Source of the DNA: Buttiauxella gaviniae ATCC 51604
Lineage (GTDB): Bacteria > Pseudomonadota > Gammaproteobacteria > Enterobacterales > Enterobacteriaceae
Assembly: GCF_001654835.1 (NCBI RefSeq)
Contig: NZ_LXEP01000031.1
Span: forward strand, 1-64,000
Length of the DNA stretch: 64,000 nt
Direction: 5' to 3'
The translations under genes were made by a program, and so were the position numbers. Shown here piece after piece: positions 58,631 to 64,000 of the stretch (positions are counted from its first letter, which is position 1; every line of letters begins with the position of its first letter). The notes beneath the pieces are model-generated. The model ran no database searches and had not been told where the DNA came from. It saw nothing but the letters and a program-made list of their open reading frames with translations.

Positions 58631-58660
58631 TCCATCTCCCCGTAAGGGGAGATGGATTTT
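58631..58660 (+). terminator. Hairpin between cstA and ybdD
   Basis: TCCATCTCCCC GTAA GGGGAGATGGA is a perfect 11-bp stem with tetraloop, followed by TTTT. It could stop part of the transcription after cstA and so lower ybdD and GTPase expression. Confidence 0.7.
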
Positions 58661-58675
58661 ACGCCCGGAGCTACC

Positions 58676-58873
58676 ATGTTCGACACACTCGCTAAAGCTG
58701 GAAAATATCTCGGCCAGGCCGCTAAACTGATGGTTGGCGTCCCTGATTACGACAACTACGTGCAACACATTCGTCTGACCCATCCGGAGCAGACGCCGAT
58801 GACATATGAAGAGTTTTTCCGTGAGCGTCAGGATGCGCGCTACGGCGGAAAAGGCGGCGCTCGCTGCTGCTAA
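58676..58873 (+). CDS. ybdD: YbdD/YjiX-family small protein
   Basis: A 65-residue DUF466-family protein nearly identical to E. coli YbdD, including the C-terminal [11 protein letters not shown]. The ATG at 58676 is chosen over the frame start at 58652, which lies inside the hairpin. Members always neighbour CstA/BtsT transporters, and YbdD/YjiX are reported to be needed for transporter activity. Confidence 0.93.
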   Translation: MFDTLAKAGKYLGQAAKLMVGVPDYDNYVQHIRLTHPEQTPMTYEEFFRERQDARYGGKGGARCC

Positions 58874-58888
58874 ACGAAGGAATTTGAC

Positions 58889-59911
58889 ATGAATCAAGCG
58901 GTATCTGTCACCCTGTTAACGGGTTTTCTCGGCTCCGGGAAAACCACACTTCTCAACTATTTTCTCGCCCATTGCGACAACGCCCCCGTCGCTATTCTTG
59001 AAAACGAATTTGGCGCAGTAAACATTGACGGCGCATTGCTCAGAGGCGGTGAAAACGTCAACGTTGTGGAATTGAGCAATGGTTGTGTCTGTTGCAGCGT
59101 GCGCGGGGAATTCACCGCAGCATTAAGAGAAATGCTGGAAAAGCGTGCTGCCGGAACGCTGAAATTTGAGCGTCTGATTGTTGAAACTACGGGCCTTGCG
59201 GACCCAGCACCTATCGTCCAGACCTTCTTTGTCGATGAACACCTGCGTGAAGCGCTGCGCCTGGATGCGGTTATCGCACTTGCTGATGCCGAACATATCT
59301 CACGCCAGCTTGATGAGCATGCGGTTGCGGCGTCACAGCTTGGCTTTGCCGATCGTATTTTGCTGACTAAAGCGGATCGTGTTGATGAAGAGACAAAACA
59401 GCTGGCGCTCGATCGGATTAATCGGATCAATAACAAAGCGGATCTATTTGAGATCGTAAACGGTGAGTGTCCGGAAGAGTTTTGGCTTGATCTTAACGCT
59501 TTTGAACTCACCGATAACATCGACGTGGCCGCAGGGTTCCATGTGATTCGTGCTGATACCAGCCACCCCGATCGTTTCCAGCCGTTCCGTAAAATGCCGG
59601 CCAAACGCTCCTGGGATGATGCCATTCAGGCGCATGTTTTTGATGCCGGAATGCTGGATGTGAAAAAAATCGGCGCATTTATGGAAAGCTGCATCGCGCG
59701 TTTTGGCAACGACATGCTGCGTTATAAAGGTGTACTGGCGATTGCCGATCATCCGCAGCGCTTGATTGTGCAGGGTGTGCATAAAGTGGTGGGTTTTGAT
59801 TATGGCTCGATGTGGCACCCGTCCGAGTCACGCGTTTCGCGCTTAGTGATTATCGGGCGTTACCTGCCGATTGATGAGCTGCGTCAGGAGTTTGCTGCAA
59901 CAACCATTTAA
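58889..59911 (+). CDS. CobW/YjiA-type G3E GTPase
   Basis: A 340-residue metal-chaperone-like GTPase. It has Walker A GFLGSGKTT (about 11-19), the metal-binding NGCVCCS (CxCC), ETTGLADPAP, the base-recognition TKAD, and a C-terminal CobW domain (RYKGVLAIADHPQRLIVQGV). It resembles E. coli YjiA (318 residues) without being a close copy. GAAGGAATTTGAC precedes the ATG. The order transporter-YbdD-GTPase mirrors E. coli btsT-yjiX-yjiA, which suggests a functional link with CstA. Zinc or another transition metal is the likely ligand (family knowledge). Confidence 0.88.
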   Translation: MNQAVSVTLLTGFLGSGKTTLLNYFLAHCDNAPVAILENEFGAVNIDGALLRGGENVNVVELSNGCVCCSVRGEFTAALREMLEKRAAGTLKFERLIVETTGLADPAPIVQTFFVDEHLREALRLDAVIALADAEHISRQLDEHAVAASQLGFADRILLTKADRVDEETKQLALDRINRINNKADLFEIVNGECPEEFWLDLNAFELTDNIDVAAGFHVIRADTSHPDRFQPFRKMPAKRSWDDAIQAHVFDAGMLDVKKIGAFMESCIARFGNDMLRYKGVLAIADHPQRLIVQGVHKVVGFDYGSMWHPSESRVSRLVIIGRYLPIDELRQEFAATTI

Positions 59912-59926
59912 ACGCTGAAACGCGGA

Positions 59927-59942
59927 TGTGATCTCACGCACG
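59927..59942. promoter_or_regulatory. Possible CRP site of the ilvB operon
   Basis: TGTGATCTCACGCACG has a perfect left half and a weaker right half of the CRP consensus. ilvBN is CRP-dependent in E. coli, and the site is about 100 bases before ivbL. Confidence 0.4.
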
Positions 59943-60038
59943 ATTTTCATCCATGGCGAATAAAGCTGTTGTGCGAAACGAAGCAGTATGTTTGTATGAA
60001 ATTCGCTGTTAAAAACACACAACACATTCAGGACCCAA

Positions 60039-60140
60039 ATGACAACTAACCTGCACACATCAGCCCTACTACTAACCGCGCTACCAGCCGCGGTGGTCGT
60101 CGTGCGTGTGGTGGTGGTCGTCGTCGGCAATGCGCCGTAG
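60039..60140 (+). CDS. ivbL: ilvB operon leader peptide IvbL
   Basis: A 33-codon leader, MTTNLHTSALLLTALPAAVV and on, with runs of Val (VVVVRVVVVVV) and several Leu codons, ending GNAP like E. coli IvbL (32). Ribosome stalling at these codons when Val- or Leu-tRNA is short prevents formation of the downstream terminator. AGGAC precedes the ATG. Confidence 0.95.
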   Translation: MTTNLHTSALLLTALPAAVVVVRVVVVVVGNAP

Positions 60141-60165
60141 GGTCTGAATCAACACATCGATTCCA

Positions 60166-60205
60166 AAACCCCGCCGGCGCAAACCGGGCGGGGTTTCTTG
60201 TTTTA
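60166..60205 (+). terminator. Attenuator terminator of ilvBN
   Basis: AAACCCCGCC / GGCGGGGTTT is a perfect 10-bp stem with an 11-base loop followed by TTCTTGTTTT, located between the leader peptide and ilvB. Confidence 0.93.
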
Positions 60206-60251
60206 GTCCCCCGGCCAAAAGCGAAACGGCATAAGAAGAAGGACTGGAGCA

Positions 60252-61940
60252 ATGGCAATTTCGGAAAACCCACCGCAAGCAAACCGTATTACGGGTGCAC
60301 AATTAATTGTGCAAATGCTTGAACATCATGGCATCACCACCGTTAGCGGTATACCCGGTGGCACCGTTCTGCCGCTCTACAACGCACTCAGTCAAAGCCA
60401 AAAAATCCGCCACATTCTGGCGCGCCACGAACAAGGCGCGGGCTTTATGGCGCAGGGCATGGCACGAACGCAGGGCAAAGCGGCGGTATGCATCGCCTGT
60501 AGCGGCCCTGGTGCCACAAACCTGGTCACAGCAATTGCCGATGCGCGACTCGATTCCATCCCGCTGGTGTGTATCACCGGGCAGGTGCCGAAATCGATGA
60601 TTGGCACCGACGCATTCCAGGAAGTCGACACATACGGCATCTCCATTCCTATCACCAAACACAACTATCTGGTTCGCGATATTACGGAACTGCCACAGGT
60701 AATTTGCGACGCGTTTCGCATTGCTGAATCTGGCCGCCCTGGTCCGGTGTGGATTGATATTCCAAAAGATGTGCAGACCGCAGAAATCGACATCAACGAG
60801 TTGCCGTCTGTTTCCGCACATACTCCTGCACCACAATTTGAAGCCCAACAAATTGCCGATGCTGCCGCGATGATTAACCAGGCGCAGCGCCCGGTGCTGT
60901 ATCTTGGCGGCGGGGTGATTAATGCCCATGCTGATGCGCGAGCATTGGCCGAAAAAGCTAACTTGCCCACCACCATGACGTTAATGGCTCTCGGCACCGT
61001 TCCTGCTAAACACCCGTTATCGTTGGGCATGTTGGGTATGCACGGTGCGCGTAGCACCAACTACATTTTGCAGGAAGCGGATTTGCTGATTGTGCTGGGC
61101 GCACGTTTTGATGACCGCGCGATTGGTAAAACCGAAGAGTTCTGCCCGAACGCGAAAATCATTCATGTTGATATCGACCGCGCTGAGCTGGGTAAAATTA
61201 AACAAGCTCATGTTGCCATTCGCGCCGACGTGGGTGAAGTGCTTGAACAATTACTGCCAAAAATCGACGCGAAACCACGTGAGGCATGGCTGCAACAAGT
61301 AGCCGGTTTGCAGCATGAATTCCCGTTCAATATGCCTGGTGCAGATAACCCGTTGACGCCATACGGCCTGATTAACGCGGCGGCCGCCTGTGTGGATGAT
61401 GAAGCCGTTATCACCACTGACGTAGGCCAACACCAAATGTGGGTGGCGCAAGCGTATCCGCTGAACCGTCCGCGCCAGTGGCTGACTTCTGGCGGCCTGG
61501 GAACCATGGGCTTTGGCCTACCAGCAGCGGTAGGTGCGGCATTAGCTGAACCGAATCGCAAAGTGCTGTGCTTCACTGGCGACGGCAGCATCATGATGAA
61601 TATTCAGGAGATGGCGACTGCTGCTGAACACAATCTGGATGTAAAAATTATTTTGCTCAACAACCAGGCTTTGGGGCTGGTGCATCAACAACAAACATTG
61701 TTCTATCAACAAAATGTTTTTGCCGCGACCTATTCAGGGCAGACAAACTTCCTGAAAATTGCCGAAGGTTTTGGCCTCGCAACGTGCGATTTAAACGCCG
61801 CAGAAAACCCGCAACAGGCATTGCAAGACGCAATTTCACGACCAGGCCCATGTCTGATCCACGTGCGTATTGATGCCAGCGAAAAAGTATTCCCGATGGT
61901 GCCGCCAGGCGCTGCCAATATTGAGATGATTGGAGAGTAA
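60252..61940 (+). CDS. ilvB: Acetolactate synthase I catalytic subunit IlvB
   Basis: A 562-residue thiamine-diphosphate enzyme, the exact length of E. coli IlvB, for the first common step of Val/Leu (and Ile) synthesis. It has the catalytic Glu region (ARHEQGAGFMAQG), the FAD-domain segment, and the ThDP motif GDGSIMMNIQEMATAAEHN ending in NN. It is translated after attenuation by ivbL and lies three bases upstream of ilvN. Confidence 0.97.
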   Translation: MAISENPPQANRITGAQLIVQMLEHHGITTVSGIPGGTVLPLYNALSQSQKIRHILARHEQGAGFMAQGMARTQGKAAVCIACSGPGATNLVTAIADARLDSIPLVCITGQVPKSMIGTDAFQEVDTYGISIPITKHNYLVRDITELPQVICDAFRIAESGRPGPVWIDIPKDVQTAEIDINELPSVSAHTPAPQFEAQQIADAAAMINQAQRPVLYLGGGVINAHADARALAEKANLPTTMTLMALGTVPAKHPLSLGMLGMHGARSTNYILQEADLLIVLGARFDDRAIGKTEEFCPNAKIIHVDIDRAELGKIKQAHVAIRADVGEVLEQLLPKIDAKPREAWLQQVAGLQHEFPFNMPGADNPLTPYGLINAAAACVDDEAVITTDVGQHQMWVAQAYPLNRPRQWLTSGGLGTMGFGLPAAVGAALAEPNRKVLCFTGDGSIMMNIQEMATAAEHNLDVKIILLNNQALGLVHQQQTLFYQQNVFAATYSGQTNFLKIAEGFGLATCDLNAAENPQQALQDAISRPGPCLIHVRIDASEKVFPMVPPGAANIEMIGE

Positions 61941-61943
61941 GCG

Positions 61944-62225
61944 ATGCAACAACTAACCGTTATTCTGGAACTTACGGTGCGTAACCATCCGGGCGTGATG
62001 TCTCATATTTGTGGCCTGTTTGCCCGCCGTGCGTTCAATGTTGAAGGCATTCTCTGCCTTCCTCTCCCACAGGGTGATCAGAGCCGAATCTGGCTACAAG
62101 TGGCAGACGACCAGCGCCTTGAGCAGATGATTAGCCAGATCGACAAGCTTGAGGATGTGGTGCAAATCAGGCGTGATGCCGATGGCGCAGGCGTATTTGG
62201 CAAGCTGACTGCGCTGGTGCAGTAA
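61944..62225 (+). CDS. ilvN: Acetolactate synthase I regulatory subunit IlvN
   Basis: A 93-residue ACT-domain subunit (E. coli 96) that gives valine inhibition to IlvB. It shows the ACT core [19 protein letters not shown] and [16 protein letters not shown] lies at the end of ilvB, before its ATG. It is the last gene of the ilvBN operon, with REP palindromes following. Confidence 0.96.
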   Translation: MQQLTVILELTVRNHPGVMSHICGLFARRAFNVEGILCLPLPQGDQSRIWLQVADDQRLEQMISQIDKLEDVVQIRRDADGAGVFGKLTALVQ

Positions 62226-62238
62226 AAAGATGGTGTAA

Positions 62239-62306
62239 GGTGGATTAGCGCAAGCGACATCCACCGTTTATGCCGATGGTTTCGGATGTTGTTTCGCTAA
62301 TCGGGC
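62239..62306. repeat. REP-like pair downstream of ilvN
   Basis: The unit at 62239-62265 is GGTGGATTAGCGCAAGCGAC plus CATCCACC. A diverged inverted unit follows at 62282-62306. The rest of the 312-base gap up to the toxin-antitoxin genes holds nothing recognisable except the operator near 62500. Confidence 0.7.
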
Positions 62307-62499
62307 CTGGGGAAAGGTTTGTCATCAGTCTCATTATTCACTGCAATATCCCATCGTTTTTTCATAATCCTGAAAGCTTCTCGCAAAACCATTCATTGGT
62401 TGAAATAAAGCCAACCTAAGTTCACCCATCCAGGATAGATTTGCCGGCACAGACGTTAAACGAACAAGAAGTGAGCTTGTTTGATGTGTTCCATTGGCA

Positions 62500-62513
62500 T
62501 ATGCTATGGCATA
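62500..62513. promoter_or_regulatory. Candidate VapB operator
   Basis: TATGC TATG GCATA is a perfect inverted repeat, embedded in a GGCATA...GGCATA direct repeat, 25-38 bases before the antitoxin start. Autorepression at such palindromes is usual in this family. Confidence 0.5.
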
Positions 62514-62537
62514 GGCCGATGAGTGTCAGGAGATCCC

Positions 62538-62801
62538 ATGGAACGCGTCGCAAAGCTTTTTAAAAACGGCAGAAACCAGGCGGTGAGGTTACCGGTGGAA
62601 TTTGAGTTTGATACCGACAGGGTGTATATCCGCAAAGACAAGGACGGGAACGTGATTCTTTCAAAAACACCAGCTAAACCAGAAGGATGGGACAACGTTT
62701 TTGCTTTATTGAAAAAAGCAAAAGTGCCGGGTAACTTCCTTGACGAGCAAGAACGTAACCAGGGTACTGCAGACCGAGATCCTTTCGCAGGGATGGACTG
62801 A
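62538..62801 (+). CDS. vapB: VapB-type antitoxin
   Basis: An 87-residue antitoxin with an N-terminal SpoVT/AbrB swapped-hairpin DNA-binding domain (AKLFKNGRNQAVRLPVEFEF) and a flexible acidic C-terminus (DRDPFAGMD) that would wrap the toxin. CAGGAG precedes the ATG; the open frame five codons upstream lacks a site. vapC follows after 2 bases. Confidence 0.9.
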   Translation: MERVAKLFKNGRNQAVRLPVEFEFDTDRVYIRKDKDGNVILSKTPAKPEGWDNVFALLKKAKVPGNFLDEQERNQGTADRDPFAGMD

Positions 62802-62803
62802 CC

Positions 62804-63193
62804 ATGTATATGCTCGATACCAACACGGTGAGCTATCTTTTCCGCCAGCACCCAAAGGTGCTGGAAAAGCTTGCCCAAATGCGTCCTTTAGAAATCTGTA
62901 TATCGAGTATCACGGAAGCTGAGTTGTTGTATGGCGTTGCTAAGCGCAAGAGCAAAGCCTTAACTGCTGCAGTGCAGGGTTTTCTGGAAACAGTCACCGT
63001 ATACGCCTGGGATAGTGAAGCCGCAAAATGCTACGGTCAGCTCCGCGCGGCAATGGAACAAAAAGGCCAAGTCATGGGCCACCTTGATCAGTTAATTGCC
63101 GCGCATGCCCTTAGCCGAAACGCGACGATTATCACCAGCGATCGTGCGTTTACTATGGTGGCGCGTTTGCGTGTCGAAGACTGGACGGTCTAA
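62804..63193 (+). CDS. vapC: VapC-type PIN-domain ribonuclease toxin
   Basis: A 129-residue PIN nuclease. The acidic active-site residues are all visible: Asp5 (MLDTN), Glu38/Glu40 (SITEAELLYG), Asp95 (GHLDQLIAAHA) and Asp113 (TSDRAF). Enterobacterial homologues (Shigella MvpT, Salmonella VapC) cleave initiator tRNA-fMet; the same target is likely here. The pair looks intact and was probably gained as a mobile module between ilvN and the next chromosomal gene. Confidence 0.92.
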   Translation: MYMLDTNTVSYLFRQHPKVLEKLAQMRPLEICISSITEAELLYGVAKRKSKALTAAVQGFLETVTVYAWDSEAAKCYGQLRAAMEQKGQVMGHLDQLIAAHALSRNATIITSDRAFTMVARLRVEDWTV

Positions 63194-63247
63194 GCGTGCA
63201 CTTTGCAATTTTTGCCTGTGGGCAAGCAAAGTTGCTGCCTGCCTGAA

Positions 63248-64000
63248 CTAAGCTCCGATTGTACTTTGTAGCCGCTCGGCGACTTGACTGACTTGTTCCT
63301 CAGAACCATGCCCAATCACCATAAACTGGTGGTTCGCACTTGCCCAATAAACAATATTCATGCCGAGCCGTTGTTCGTTCATCTTTTGCATCCCGCGGCC
63401 TGAATTTTTTGTAATGCATAACGCCATAGGGCCGTGCACTACATCAAGCCAGGTAATTTGCGCAATTTTCTGGTTATCATATGCCAGCATTCGTGCGTTT
63501 TTTAATACAGCACCTGGTAGCGACAGACTCGAAGAGGAAAGAACGAGGCCTAGCTGCTCGCCCGTTGTCTGCAATTGCGCATCCATAGCCTGGTTTGATG
63601 GCGTTTCCGCCAGTGTTTCCGGCGTATAAAGCGCCATATACTGCGCAACTAATTCGCGCCAGTTATCTTCGGGTTGCGTTAAATGAATAATCACTCGATC
63701 GCCCACCACGCCAAGTGCCAGGAAACCGACCGCGGCTGCAATCAAATGCCGTCGCGAAACCCCTGAGGTTTTGCGAATTTCAGGAGGGAGGCGCTGTTGT
63801 AAGCGCTTAGCCGGGGCCATCTCCAGTAGCGGTTCAAAAGCCGTTTTAAAAGGCAGATTACTGCGTTCCAGTAAAGCCAGGCGCTGAGTAAGAGCCTCGT
63901 CCTCAATCAGCCGTTTTTCCAGATCTTTGCGCTGCGCATCACTGAGCTCATTATCCAGATACGCCACCAGCATTTCGTCCGAACCCAGCGGTAGGCTCAT
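63248..64000 (-). CDS. Membrane-anchored anti-sigma-factor-like protein, start at window edge
   Basis: A 250-residue protein whose ATG uses the very last bases of the window, so a longer form cannot be excluded. The N-terminus (DEMLVAYLDNELSDAQRKDLEKRL) looks like the helical domain of anti-sigma factors, but no HxxxCxxC zinc motif is present. One membrane helix lies near residues 85-105 (HLIAAAVGFLALGVVGDRVI), preceded by SRR, followed by a periplasmic domain of about 145 residues. A partner ECF sigma gene, if any, would be directly upstream, outside the window. Confidence 0.7.
   Translation of the reverse strand: MSLPLGSDEMLVAYLDNELSDAQRKDLEKRLIEDEALTQRLALLERSNLPFKTAFEPLLEMAPAKRLQQRLPPEIRKTSGVSRRHLIAAAVGFLALGVVGDRVIIHLTQPEDNWRELVAQYMALYTPETLAETPSNQAMDAQLQTTGEQLGLVLSSSSLSLPGAVLKNARMLAYDNQKIAQITWLDVVHGPMALCITKNSGRGMQKMNEQRLGMNIVYWASANHQFMVIGHGSEEQVSQVAERLQSTIGA

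Noticed and set aside
59912-60038. A protein gene between the GTPase and ivbL.
   Set aside because: The region is too short and has the position and partial CRP site expected of the ilvB promoter; no plausible frame with a ribosome-binding site.
1-64000. tRNA or rRNA genes, integrase, insertion sequence or prophage.
   Set aside because: No cloverleaf-like sequence, transposase, integrase or phage structural gene was recognised on either strand by eye; short or degenerate cases could be missed.

Overview
The window is chromosomal DNA from a member of the Enterobacteriaceae, close to but distinct from Escherichia. The basis is near-full-length, strongly E. coli-like proteins in familiar order: cueR-ybbJ-qmcA ... 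cnoX-ybbO-tesA/ybbA-ybbP, selU, purK-purE-lpxH-ppiB-cysS, the whole enterobactin locus from entD to entH, cstA-ybdD, and ivbL-ilvB-ilvN. Several junctions differ from E. coli K-12: fetAB is absent, torYZ and opgB sit in new places, fepE is absent, and a CobW/YjiA-type GTPase follows cstA-ybdD. The genus cannot be fixed by reading alone; Buttiauxella- or Kluyvera-like is a guess.

Layout. (1) 1-12.8 kb is an accessory region. It holds the 3' part of a large repeat-rich protein ending in a calpain-like (C2) cysteine protease domain with all expected catalytic residues, then an AT-rich gap, then a 3161-residue type Va autotransporter. (2) 12.8-26.1 kb is core housekeeping: copper regulator cueR, membrane-quality genes ybbJ/qmcA, chaperedoxin cnoX, lysophospholipase/thioesterase tesA with the divergent ABC pair ybbAP, the tRNA selenouridine synthase selU, purine synthesis purEK with a PUR box, lpxH, ppiB and cysS. 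(3) 26.1-37.0 kb is a mosaic: an IprA/YaiV-like regulator, the TMAO/S-oxide respiratory pair torYZ, the peroxide-defence pair ahpCF, opgB (glucan decoration) and gdhA. (4) 37.1-56.2 kb is the enterobactin system. EntD primes the carriers, EntCBA make 2,3-dihydroxybenzoate, EntE/EntB/EntF with the MbtH-like YbdZ assemble the trilactone, EntH proofreads, EntS exports, FepA/FepB/FepDGC import and Fes releases iron. Three divergent control regions carry Fur-box-like sequences. (5) 56.5-62.2 kb has cstA-ybdD-GTPase and the attenuated ilvBN operon. (6) 62.5-64.0 kb has a VapBC toxin-antitoxin pair and a membrane-anchored anti-sigma-like protein at the right edge.

REP-type palindromes sit between operons, and a 59-bp palindromic element occurs twice. 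No tRNA, rRNA, CRISPR array, integrase or intact insertion sequence was seen. The most unusual part is the calpain/giant-autotransporter region at the left edge. Also worth a look are a terminator-like hairpin inside the ahpC leader and a possible 29-codon gene upstream of cstA.
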